Shown: piece by piece, positions 25,039 through 34,400 of the stretch
How positions within the stretch are numbered: the first letter of the stretch is position 1
How the letters are laid out: each line of letters opens with the position of its first letter
IMG/VR virus record: IMGVR_UViG_3300034073_004578
Coordinates: 1-48,105 of that record
Reading direction: 5' to 3' (one strand)
DNA length: 48,105 nt
Source: a virus
The notes under the pieces: generated by a model
Database searches by the model: none
Told to the model about the DNA's origin: nothing
Seen by the model: only the letters and a program-made list of their open reading frames with translations
Position numbers and translations under genes: made by a program

Positions 25039-25854
25039 ATGAGCAGATTTAAAAAAGTTTCAGAAACTGAAAATATTCCATCTTTTTTAGAGAAAAAATT
25101 TATTGGTGCTCAAGTAGAAATCGACGAAGACCCTTATGCGGAGTTAAGAAGAAATTCTACAGCTAATAGACAAACTATTTCTAAACAAAATATTGGATTC
25201 ACAAAAGAAGCTAATACATTAAGCAAATCTTGGGAAAAAATTCAAGGAGCTTCATCTTATCAAGATTTAAGAGAATCAAGCTTAGAAGAAAGAATTTTAT
25301 CTCAAGATTTTGGTGCTATCAGACGTGCTGGTAGTAGCTATGACGAAGGTGATAATGCCAGAACAACAACTAGTGGTTTAAAAGCATTTTCTGCCGATGA
25401 ATATATGAACGCAATGCTTTCACGTTCTGCATCTATATTCAATCCAGATATGATTGCTATTTCAGAAGAATTCTTAAATTCTCAAGCAAGTTCAAGTGAG
25501 CAATCTATCGTTGAACAACAAAAATCCAGAGAAGCTAAAGCATCTAGACATCAAACCTGGGAAGAAAAGAAACTTCAAGGTCTTAGACAATCTTCTGTAG
25601 TTTCCTCCAGAGCACATAGCATTCTAAGAACTTCAGCTGATAATGAATTCAATTCGACATTTGGAATGATTGATCCATCTGCTCTGGACGATCGTGAATC
25701 AAGAAGAATTGCTAATCAAGAAAAAATCAGAACTGAAAGACTTGCAATCAAGAAATCAGCACAAGAAGATTTTAACAACAAAGCACAATCAAGAGCTAAA
25801 ACAATTAATGAAATTTATAATAGCATTGATTTAAATTTTGATGATATTGACTAA
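25039..25854 (+). CDS. Hypothetical late protein
   Basis: A 271-residue, serine-, glutamine- and charge-rich protein, mostly helical (around 120-150 and 225-260). It has an SD (AGGA) and overlaps the next gene by one base. The N-terminus (MSRFKKVSETENIPSFLEKKF) is basic-amphipathic. No enzyme motif is present. Its place in the block between terminase and portal suggests a virion or assembly protein. I recognise no family. Confidence 0.65.
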   Translation: MSRFKKVSETENIPSFLEKKFIGAQVEIDEDPYAELRRNSTANRQTISKQNIGFTKEANTLSKSWEKIQGASSYQDLRESSLEERILSQDFGAIRRAGSSYDEGDNARTTTSGLKAFSADEYMNAMLSRSASIFNPDMIAISEEFLNSQASSSEQSIVEQQKSREAKASRHQTWEEKKLQGLRQSSVVSSRAHSILRTSADNEFNSTFGMIDPSALDDRESRRIANQEKIRTERLAIKKSAQEDFNNKAQSRAKTINEIYNSIDLNFDDID

Positions 25855-26720
25855 TGAAAAAATTATCTCAATCAGAACCACCTCTTGCTTCTAATCCTGC
25901 CAATGGGATAAACAATATTCCCCTTAATGGTAATGAAGTTGAAGGTGTCACAAAAGATGAATTGAGACAATTACTTAAAAAATTACAATCAAATTCTTTA
26001 AACTATACAGAATTATCAAATGAAGTTGTAATAATTGCTGACAGAGTACAAGATAGTAATTTAAGGCAAGATTTATATAAATTATCTAAAGCCTTATTAA
26101 TGTCAAATGATGGCAGAACAAGAACTAAAGATCCAATTACTAAAAAATTGGATCCTAGCTATACAGATATAGCAAATAAGATTGAATCAACTTATTTACA
26201 AGAGGCTAAGAACGTGTACAACAATTCAAAAGTAGCACAAGTTAAAAAGAAAAAAAAGACTAGAGGCAATCCATTCCGTGTTTTGATGGGTAAAGTGGGT
26301 AAATTGCTCGATCACGGTGTTGAAAAAAATGACATTGTTAGATACATCTCTAAACTCAAATATTGGAATAAAGAAACAATTGAAAGAGCCATCGATATTG
26401 TAAGAGATTATAACAAAAAACTAGAACAAGATAAACCTGCTAAAGAAAAAGAAGCTGGAGTTTCTGAAAATTCAATCAAAACTGCAGCTATTGATTATGA
26501 TAAGAAACCAGATTTCTTAAAAAGATCCACCCCTGAATTAATTATGAGAGCTTGTTTTTTAATGGATCTTCAAGATTATTCTAAAACAACAAAACAAGGG
26601 GATTTCAAAGATGCTGCTGACAAAAAAGGCGTGTCTGAAGAACTAAAACAAATCAAAGCTGCATTAAAAGATAGAGGCTTTGATAACGAAGAATTATCAA
26701 ATTTAGGATTGGGTAAATAA
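25854..26720 (+). CDS. Hypothetical late protein
   Basis: A 288-residue protein with three apparent parts. The N-terminus is disordered (1-30). A helical domain with repeated leucines follows (DELRQLLKKLQSNSLNYTELSNEV onward). A lysine-rich linker (KKKKKTRGNPF, about 133-143) leads to a conserved-looking helical block (GKVGKLLDHGVEKNDIVRYI) and a C-terminal domain. The linker's basic run might contact DNA. It contains an IKTAA motif (about 209) of the type seen in its neighbours. Translation is coupled to the upstream gene (TAATGA). Function unknown. Confidence 0.65.
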   Translation: MKKLSQSEPPLASNPANGINNIPLNGNEVEGVTKDELRQLLKKLQSNSLNYTELSNEVVIIADRVQDSNLRQDLYKLSKALLMSNDGRTRTKDPITKKLDPSYTDIANKIESTYLQEAKNVYNNSKVAQVKKKKKTRGNPFRVLMGKVGKLLDHGVEKNDIVRYISKLKYWNKETIERAIDIVRDYNKKLEQDKPAKEKEAGVSENSIKTAAIDYDKKPDFLKRSTPELIMRACFLMDLQDYSKTTKQGDFKDAADKKGVSEELKQIKAALKDRGFDNEELSNLGLGK

Positions 26721-26722
26721 CT

Positions 26723-28378
26723 ATGGAAAAAGGATACAAAATAAAATCAACCTACAAGACACACGATCCTGAAAAAATAGAAAAAATTTTAAGCCATCCT
26801 AAAATTGGTGGAGATGGCTTACTAGGAATGTTACAAGATACACTTTCAAATTTTGATGGTGATTCTATGCCACATTCTTCTCCATTTCACGTTTTAAGTA
26901 TGGATGATTTTGGTGATGATCCAATTATTTCTGCTTTCAAAAATATGGGTGGTCTTGACAATGTAGTTAAGATTATGGCACTACCTAAAGATGATTGTCA
27001 CTCAAAACTTCATGAAGCACATAAAACATTAAATAATATCAGATTAGCAGAAGAAAGAAATACATTAAGATATGCCTATATGGCTTTACAAAATTATTTT
27101 GATAAAAATAATTCTGCAGCAAAGTTTGAAAGAGTAGCTTATAAAACTGAAGAAAAATCATCAGGATATTGGCAAATCGAATCAATTAATGCATTAGACA
27201 AATTAAAACAATTTGCAAATACATCTGAAAAATTATCAAAAGTTAATTCAGCTAGAGAAATTATTCTTGCTGATAACAAAAAAACTACATTGAAAGTAGC
27301 CAATTTTATTCATAATTGGTATTCAGAAATTACCCCAAAAGAAAATAGAAGAGTGGCATATACAACTCTTTCTACTCAAATGAATGAACCTTTTTTACTA
27401 TGTCCTAAAGGTAAATTCCAAGGTTATAAAGCTCCAATTCCTATGGAAATTTCAAAATGTAGAGAAAACTGCATTGATTCCAGAGTAGATAAAGAAGGTC
27501 ATGTAACTTGTGCATATCAAGATTGGTTGAAAGTTGCATTCCAATCTCATGATGAAGTTATGGCAAGATTAGATGTACATAAACATCCTGATAATGAAGC
27601 TAATGCACTTGAATTAAAAGAAGGCGAAAGATCCAAAAAACTTACAGATGGTGAAGTTGGATATGAAGCTAGATTTGAAAATTCAGATCGTGGTGCTAAT
27701 AAAGTTCGTGGTAAACAAAATTACGAAGATTCTAGAGAAAAACAATTATCTGATTCTAAACAAGCACAATATGGTCATCAACAAGGTGATAAACCTGTTA
27801 TGAGACCTAAACAAGCACAAACAGATTCTTCTAAAACAATTGATTCACAACTTCCAAGAGAAGGTCAAAAAGGTATGTCTTATCTTGAAGATTTACTTAG
27901 AAGACTTAATAACAAAGAATCTGATACTGATGAAGTAAGAGAAAATCAATTAGATAAAAAAGAACTTTATACTCATCGTGGTGAAATGGAAGAATCTTAT
28001 TCTGAACAATTAAATGAAACTGATGAAGATCCTATCAATTACAGAGATGAATTAAATAAAGATAAAGATGAGCCAAAAGATTCTATTATTCATCAATTAG
28101 ATAAAAACATCACTGCTTCTAAAAAAGAATTAACTAAAGAAGAAATTTTAGATTCCTCAAGAAAAGAAAATGTTGTTGATGTTCCTAAAGATGAACAACT
28201 TGAAGATAGAAGAAAAAATGACAAACATAAAGTCAATATCGAAACCTTATTAGGCGAGGAAGATGAAGATAGTTTTGGACATCAATTTTCTGATGAAGAT
28301 TTGAAGAAATTTGCAGATGAACTTGGCTTAGATTATGTTTTAGAATCTAAAAGAGAAGAATACGACGATGTGGTATAA
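26723..28378 (+). CDS. Hypothetical late protein with repeated E-x-Q-L motifs and DDVV tail
   Basis: A 551-residue protein. The first 220 residues are globular and helical. A cysteine cluster (LLCPKGKFQG, KCRENC, VTCAYQ; about 231-270) could bind metal. The C-terminal half is very hydrophilic and repeats short motifs with the pattern E-x-Q-L or its variants: SREKQLSD, VRENQLDKK, YSEQLNE, IIHQLDKN and KDEQLEDRRK. The same pattern appears in the downstream 175-residue protein (LEEQLRG) and the prohead-protease fusion (REKQLDEVR, KEEQLKSK, LEEQLSNHR). It ends EEYDDVV, and the bases encoding that tail also start the next MWYK gene. Probably a structural or scaffold-associated protein; no known family. 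Confidence 0.65.
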   Translation: MEKGYKIKSTYKTHDPEKIEKILSHPKIGGDGLLGMLQDTLSNFDGDSMPHSSPFHVLSMDDFGDDPIISAFKNMGGLDNVVKIMALPKDDCHSKLHEAHKTLNNIRLAEERNTLRYAYMALQNYFDKNNSAAKFERVAYKTEEKSSGYWQIESINALDKLKQFANTSEKLSKVNSAREIILADNKKTTLKVANFIHNWYSEITPKENRRVAYTTLSTQMNEPFLLCPKGKFQGYKAPIPMEISKCRENCIDSRVDKEGHVTCAYQDWLKVAFQSHDEVMARLDVHKHPDNEANALELKEGERSKKLTDGEVGYEARFENSDRGANKVRGKQNYEDSREKQLSDSKQAQYGHQQGDKPVMRPKQAQTDSSKTIDSQLPREGQKGMSYLEDLLRRLNNKESDTDEVRENQLDKKELYTHRGEMEESYSEQLNETDEDPINYRDELNKDKDEPKDSIIHQLDKNITASKKELTKEEILDSSRKENVVDVPKDEQLEDRRKNDKHKVNIETLLGEEDEDSFGHQFSDEDLKKFADELGLDYVLESKREEYDDVV

Positions 28379-28895
28379 ACAAATTCTTGCTCAATTAGGT
28401 GGTGGAATTAATTGGTCACCAGAAGATTCTGAAGACAATTATTCTGAAATTGATGACATACAGGATGTTGATAATAAACCTGCAGGTTTATATGATGAAC
28501 TAACTGGCATTCTAGATAAAATGGGTAAAACTCTTGATGAATATTATGAAATGAATCAAGAGCAACAAAAAGAAATTTGGAATTTACTAGTAGATCGTCC
28601 TCACAGAATGAATATGGACAATAATGGTCAATTTATTGTTTCTCCTCAATCTGCATCTATTGAAGCACGTAGACATTCTCCTTATCATGAGAATCCAGAA
28701 AATACTACTTTGGAAGAACAACTTAGAGGATCTCAACAAGAAAACAATAACAGAGAGCCTCAAAGTATGGCATCAAGAGAAAAAGGTCAAGGCTTTCAAC
28801 ATTTTAAAAGTGGTGAAGGTTATTATCAAGCTTCTAGTAAAAAACAAGATCCTATCCTTTTTGGAAATAAACCCTCAAATCAAACTTGGTTTTAA
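28368..28895 (+). CDS. Hypothetical MWYK-type late protein
   Basis: A 175-residue protein starting MWYKQILAQL, overlapping the upstream gene by 11 bases. The junction holds the same 14-base sequence as the one at 5297-5310 on the other strand. The sequence is acidic at the N-terminus, helical in the middle (YDELTGILDKMGKTLDEYYEMN) and disordered, glutamine/asparagine-rich at the end. It includes one LEEQLRG motif like those of its neighbour. It lies immediately before the portal gene, so a head or connector role is possible. The function is not known. Confidence 0.65.
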   Translation: MWYKQILAQLGGGINWSPEDSEDNYSEIDDIQDVDNKPAGLYDELTGILDKMGKTLDEYYEMNQEQQKEIWNLLVDRPHRMNMDNNGQFIVSPQSASIEARRHSPYHENPENTTLEEQLRGSQQENNNREPQSMASREKGQGFQHFKSGEGYYQASSKKQDPILFGNKPSNQTWF

Positions 28896-28915
28896 GTTCT
28901 ATTTTTTTAGAACGG

Positions 28916-28921
28916 TATAAT
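28916..28921 (+). promoter_or_regulatory. -10 box for the portal gene
   Basis: A perfect TATAAT lies seven bases before the portal ATG at 28929; no clear -35 is present. Just upstream, GTTCT and AGAAC around a T run (28896-28912) could form a short hairpin. No SD is seen, so a leaderless transcript is plausible. Confidence 0.5.
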
Positions 28922-28928
28922 ATATGTT

Positions 28929-31289
28929 ATGGCAAATAGAACATCTTTGGCTTCTGCAATTAGAACAGCAGCTACACAAGTATCAGGAGCAAGCACCCCT
29001 AATTCACCTGTAGATAAAAATTATGCAAGTAGTAGAATTGGTTTAGGTTTAGGACCTAGCGTAACAAGAACTGCTAGCATCAATACCGTTACTACAGCTC
29101 CAAATTTTTATTCGCCATTCCTCACTCCATCATCTTTTCAAATTCCAAATGCTCGTCGTGAGATTTATCTTTGGGCTAACTGGTGGAGAAATAATGAACC
29201 TAAAATTGCTGCAGCCATAAATTTCTATACCAACTATCCTTTCTCTGGTTGGAAATTAGAATGTTCTTCAGCTTATGTTAAAGATTATTTTGAAAAACTA
29301 GTTGAATCTTTAAACTTTCAAAAGTGGCTTCCAGAAATTTCCAAAACTTACCATTTACTTGGAGATTCATTCGTTTTACTTTCACTTGATTGTCCACATT
29401 GCCACGGTTCAAACTGGGATGATGATAAAAATCAAGAATGTGAGCATGATGGTGCAACTTGGAAATCGATTTCTATCTTAAACCCTGATTCTGTAATCAA
29501 AACTCCAGGAATGATTGATCAACCAGGTAGTTATGCATACAGACCATCTGCAGAAGAAATTAGAATTGTCAACGAAAGACATCCTAAAGAAATCTACGAC
29601 AAGATTCCTGACGATATCAAAAAGATGATTATGCAGGGTAATCCTATCAAATTAAACCCTATTTCTATACATCATTTTAAATATGGATCAAACCCTTGGG
29701 AAGATTATGGAATTTCTATGATCAGACCATTGTTTCCAATTCTTACATATAAAGATAAACTACGCCAAGCTCAATATATGATTGCTGAACGTCTTATTTT
29801 ACCAATCAAGGTAGTTAAGATTGGAAGTGATACTCGTCCAGCATCTCAAGAAGATATTGACAATGTTCAAGATGAATTAGCATCAATTGCTAATGATCCA
29901 AACCTTACTCTTGTTACACACCACAACTTTGATCTTGAATGGTATGGAGCAACAGGTAAGATTCATCCTCTTACTGGTGAATTTGAATTAATTGAACAAG
30001 AGATTTTAGATGGAGTTATGCTTAATAAAGCTCTTCTTAATGGTGAGGGTCCAACTTACGGTAATGCTCAAGTTGGTCTTCTTGCTATGGCTCAAAGATT
30101 AGAGACATTCAGAAGAGAAGTGGCACATTGGATTGAACAATGTGTTTTTATGCCAGTAGCAAAATGGAATGGTTTTGTTATTGAAGGCGAACGTGGACAA
30201 GATGAATTAGTTTATCCAAAAATCAAATTTGATGATTTACAATTAAGAGATGATACTGGAAAACTACAAATGCTTGTTACAGCAAATCAAAATGGTGTTA
30301 TCTCTAATGTTTCTTTAATTGAAGCTTTCGGATTAGATTCTGATCAAGAAATTGAAAGATTGAGATTTGAACAAGGTGCAAATTTTGTAAATGATCAAAA
30401 TTTTGGAACACCTAATATCTCATTAAGTTTTCAAAGTGGTGGTGTTACAGGTCAAGGATTTACTGGTGGAACTGGAGAGGTTTCCGCTGAAAGTGCTCCT
30501 CCTACTCCAGATTTAGGTGTTGGTGGTGCAAGCACTCCTGCTCCTGGTGGTGCTGCTCCTGCTCCAGCTGCGCCAGCCCCAATGCCTACAGCATCAACTA
30601 TGCTTAAAAATTACAAGTTAGCCAGTTCAATTATTAACAATGTTTGGACTGAAAGAATTGATAAAAAGAATTCTAATGTAAAAACAGCAAGTAGAAAAAT
30701 TAAGTCAGCTGCTCACGAAGGCTTTTTGATGTCTCAAACTCCTGTCACTGGAAGAGGTTCCCTTGGACCTTTAGCAGATGAATATGATGGTTTATTTGGT
30801 CCTATACAAACACCATTACTTGGAGGTAATAGTTCTCATCCATTGAATAATTTTGCGCTTAATGAAATATATGTTTTATCTGAAAATGAGAACTTTAAGA
30901 AATTTGCTGCAAAAAAATTAGACAATGCACAGCAACCAAAAATGTTTACAAATCTTGAGAAAAAGCTATATGGATTATTGATGTCATTGAATATGCCATA
31001 CCCACTTTATGCTCAATATTCTGCTGGACCTAGTATGGACTATCAATTAGATGGAGCAATTCCAAATCTTAAGATTGGAATTGAAGCTGATGGTGAAATT
31101 TGGCATAACAATCCAGACAAAATTGCAAAAGATAAAAGAAGAGATTCTGAGTTAGCTGCAAATGGATGGATTATTGTTAGATTCACAGACAAAGAAATCA
31201 ATGACCATCCACAAGATTGTTTAAATGTTTTAATTAATGTTATCAAAAAAAGAACAGGTATGGGAGAAGGTGAATCTGAATATCTTTAA
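28929..31289 (+). CDS. Portal protein fused to a C-terminal DUF559/Vsr-like nuclease domain
   Basis: A 786-residue protein. Residues about 60-500 read as a phage portal, the dodecameric ring through which DNA enters the head. Landmarks are NARREIYLWANWWRNNEPKI, HLLGDSFVLL, a long wing segment, IHHFKYGSNPWEDYGISMIRP, and the clip/crown helices ending in FEQGANFV. A small CPHC-H...C-x-H insertion (155-173) may bind zinc. A proline/alanine linker (about 520-560) and a KTAS motif (about 580) follow. Residues 675-775 match DUF559/Vsr-type PD-(D/E)XK nucleases: LEKKLYGLL with E677, YQLDGAIP with D708, IGIEADGEIWH with E719, KDKRRDSEL, NGWIIVRFTDKEI. The nuclease call is from motif pattern. Such a fusion is unusual for a portal. 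Confidence 0.88.
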   Translation: MANRTSLASAIRTAATQVSGASTPNSPVDKNYASSRIGLGLGPSVTRTASINTVTTAPNFYSPFLTPSSFQIPNARREIYLWANWWRNNEPKIAAAINFYTNYPFSGWKLECSSAYVKDYFEKLVESLNFQKWLPEISKTYHLLGDSFVLLSLDCPHCHGSNWDDDKNQECEHDGATWKSISILNPDSVIKTPGMIDQPGSYAYRPSAEEIRIVNERHPKEIYDKIPDDIKKMIMQGNPIKLNPISIHHFKYGSNPWEDYGISMIRPLFPILTYKDKLRQAQYMIAERLILPIKVVKIGSDTRPASQEDIDNVQDELASIANDPNLTLVTHHNFDLEWYGATGKIHPLTGEFELIEQEILDGVMLNKALLNGEGPTYGNAQVGLLAMAQRLETFRREVAHWIEQCVFMPVAKWNGFVIEGERGQDELVYPKIKFDDLQLRDDTGKLQMLVTANQNGVISNVSLIEAFGLDSDQEIERLRFEQGANFVNDQNFGTPNISLSFQSGGVTGQGFTGGTGEVSAESAPPTPDLGVGGASTPAPGGAAPAPAAPAPMPTASTMLKNYKLASSIINNVWTERIDKKNSNVKTASRKIKSAAHEGFLMSQTPVTGRGSLGPLADEYDGLFGPIQTPLLGGNSSHPLNNFALNEIYVLSENENFKKFAAKKLDNAQQPKMFTNLEKKLYGLLMSLNMPYPLYAQYSAGPSMDYQLDGAIPNLKIGIEADGEIWHNNPDKIAKDKRRDSELAANGWIIVRFTDKEINDHPQDCLNVLINVIKKRTGMGEGESEYL

Positions 31290-31313
31290 AGATAACAACT
31301 TGTCTCTGTACAA

Positions 31314-31347
31314 TAAACCCGTCGATTTCGACGGGTTTAGATTTTTT
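31314..31347 (+). terminator. Intrinsic terminator after the portal gene
   Basis: TAAACCCGTCGA (31314-31325) and TCGACGGGTTTA (31328-31339) form a perfect stem with a tight loop, followed by GATTTTTTT. The rest of the 126-base gap 31290-31415 is AT-rich and holds the SD (AAGGA) of the next gene. Confidence 0.9.
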
Positions 31348-31415
31348 TACAGGTTTAAATCTATTTTAGACAGAAGATTAGGAATTAGAAACTTTAAATT
31401 TTAAGGATTGAATAT

Positions 31416-34400
31416 ATGTACAAGGTTGCCAAAGGAGGAGCTATTACAATAAATAGTTTTCTCAACGAAAATGACCGAAATATAGCAAGAGAATATATTA
31501 TCAAAACTGCTTCCACTAATATGAGAGAAGCTGCTAAAATTGGTCTTCAATCTCTCTATGCTGATCCTAAAGAAGTTCTGGAAAAATATAAAGATTTTGA
31601 CATTGTTAAAGAAATGCAAGCTCGTAAAGGTGCTAAACTTTTATGGGTAAGAGCCAGAGCTATAGATGCAGATGTCGTAAATGCTAATGGTGACTTGTTT
31701 TCAAAAGAAGAATTACTTAAAGAAACAGAAATCAAGGGAGAAAAAATCCCAGTATATAAAACTTTCGAAGGCGTTCCAATCTACACAAACCATAAAAACG
31801 ATGATATTGAACAAGCTAAAGGTATGGTTGTTTATGCAGAGTGGGATGAAAAAGAAAATTGTGTTTACTGTACTTTCTTTGTAGATGAAGAAGCTTACCC
31901 AGATATTGCAAGAAATATTCGCACTGGTGTAATTCATGATGTTTCTATGGGAGCTAGTGTTGAATGGGGTGTTTGTTCTGTTTGCGGTAATAAAGCATAT
32001 ACAGAAAGAGATTATTGTGAACACCTTAAGAAATACAAAGGAAAAATTTATCCAGAAACAGGCAAAAGAGCTTATGAAAAAAACTACGGAGTTAAGTTTA
32101 TTGAACTTAGCTGTGTAGGTGATGGTGCTTTTGAATCTTGCGAAATTCAAGAAATTTATGATGTAGATGATGTTCTAGATGCAGCCACCAATTTAGAAAA
32201 GAAAGCTAATGAAATTTCTTCTAATATTGTTTTAGCATTACAAGATCTACCTAATAACACACAAGATAGATTAGAATATGAAAATTGCTTAAGGGTTGCA
32301 AATTCCACAGCTAAAACAGCAATAAGATTAGCACAACAAGCTGGAACACTTGTTGGAGGTCCTTTATTAGCAGGACAAGGAGCTAATCAAAATTCTACTG
32401 TTCAAGCAGTGTTATCAGCCCTTGGAATTGATCCTGCTTCTGGATTAAATATTCTTGATTTGATTAATTTATCACTTAATTTCTTAGAAGTTGCTGTGAT
32501 GAATATGTTTGCAAGAAAAGACAATGTTGATTTAGGTCACGTTGGAAAAGTTACAAAATCTATGGCTGAATTACAATCAACTATGCAAGATATGATTGAT
32601 GATGGCATAGATGTTGGATCAGGACAAAGACCTCAACAAATTAATCAACCTCAAGCACAACAAGGTCAGCCAGGTCAAGCACAACAAGCTTCTCCTATGG
32701 CAGCTAATGTGGGACTGGCTAATTATTCTCCAACTGATTCTGTTGGAAAAATTATGGATTTATCATTAAATCAAAACCAAGGTCCACAAATAGGAGGAGG
32801 CGTAGCTTTAGCCTCTAGCTATAATAATTTAGTATGGGCATCAAAAGATGGCAAAAGAGAAGTTTTTGCAAGTACCCAAACTAATTCATCTTCTAATAAA
32901 CTTTTAAACTTAACTAAGAGCATTTTAAATTTAAAAGAAAATTTAAATGATCAAAAGCAAGTACAAAAAAGTATTGATAATGTCATTAGAATTGCTAATG
33001 AAAGAAGTAAAAACATAAAAACAAATACGCCTTTCGTGGCGGGGAGCAGAAATCAAATGGATCACTTTGCAAAGATTGCATCAGAGCAAAGAAAAAAACT
33101 TGCTGCTGCAGTTACAATCGATTTCAAAGTCGAAGACAATGCTGGCAATAGAGTTGTTCTTTCTACTGATGGTTCAATTACAGGCTACACAAATGGCAAA
33201 AGAACTGCTTGGGAACCTATCCTTAATGAAAATCAATTAAACTTGATGGAAAATGGACAAGGTACAAGAGTTGCTGCAGAATTACTCAATGATTATTCTA
33301 AATTTGTCAGAACTGCATTGCTTGATGTTAAAGAAAGACTTGATGACAGAGAAAAGCAACTTGATGAAGTTAGAAAAGGTGAATCTTACGACAACTTAGT
33401 TGATGGCGTTAAGAGTAAGAACACTGGAGTTAATGAGAACACTAAAGAAGAACAACTCAAATCTAAGCAAACTGGCGAAGGTCAAGATGCAGTCAAAGAG
33501 ATTCTTCTTGGTGATGCTGGTCTTTATGGCAGAAGAGTCAAGGATGATGCTGTAAGAGAAACATTAACTCAACTTGTTGAAGAAGTTACTCACGGTGTAC
33601 CTACTGGAATTCTTGAAGAGCAATTATCAAATCATAGAGCAGAAGGATCAGCAAGTGCTCATGAAATTATGGCTGCTACAATTAATGCTTTAGGAAGAGC
33701 TGTAGTTTCTTCTTATGAAACTCCTAAAACTATTCTTAGAGTGGCACAAACATTGTCTGATGAACCAATGCTTCCAGAAATGATTGGTACAGCAGCTGCT
33801 GGTTCTGCTATGGAATCTGATAAATCAGAAAGAGCAGATTTCTTCAATCAAGAAATGGAACCTGATAATTCTGTTGCAGCTATTCTTAAGCAATTAGGCG
33901 CTGCTGTTTCTGCAGATATTACAGCTAAAGATCTTTCTGATGCTCTTTCAGTAGCAGTTGAAGAAGGCGAAATTACAAAAGAAGGCATCACAAGAATTGC
34001 TGAATTACTTATGAAAGATGCTGCTGTTCCTGAAGAAGGATTAGATGTTGATGTCACTCCTTCAAAAAATGAAGAACTTAAATCAGCTCTTATGTCTGCA
34101 GTAGATGCTGATGCTGATCTTATCTCTAAAGATGATCTTAAATCTGCAATTTCCGCTATGGCAATGTCCTCGAAAGAAACTGGAACAACTCCTGATGAAG
34201 TAGTAGATTCCGTAGATGCTATGCCAGAAAAGCAATTGATGGCTGCTATTGATAAAGCAAAGACTGCAACTGCTACTGATGGCAGATTAAGAGCAAGAGC
34301 AAGAAGAGAATTCTGGGGTGTTAAAACTGCATCAACAAAGAACATTTCTGATAATGTTGTTGGTTGGTTAGCAGATTATTCAACAAATTTTGGCATTAGC

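Noticed and set aside
31681-32150. Alternative frames inside the prohead protease domain, both strands
   Set aside because: They overlap clear protease motifs on the plus strand and have no ribosome-binding site or family match.
33848-34345. Long open frame on the minus strand across the protease fusion
   Set aside because: It is a mirror of the Ala/Ser/Glu-rich coding strand, with no SD and no recognisable protein.
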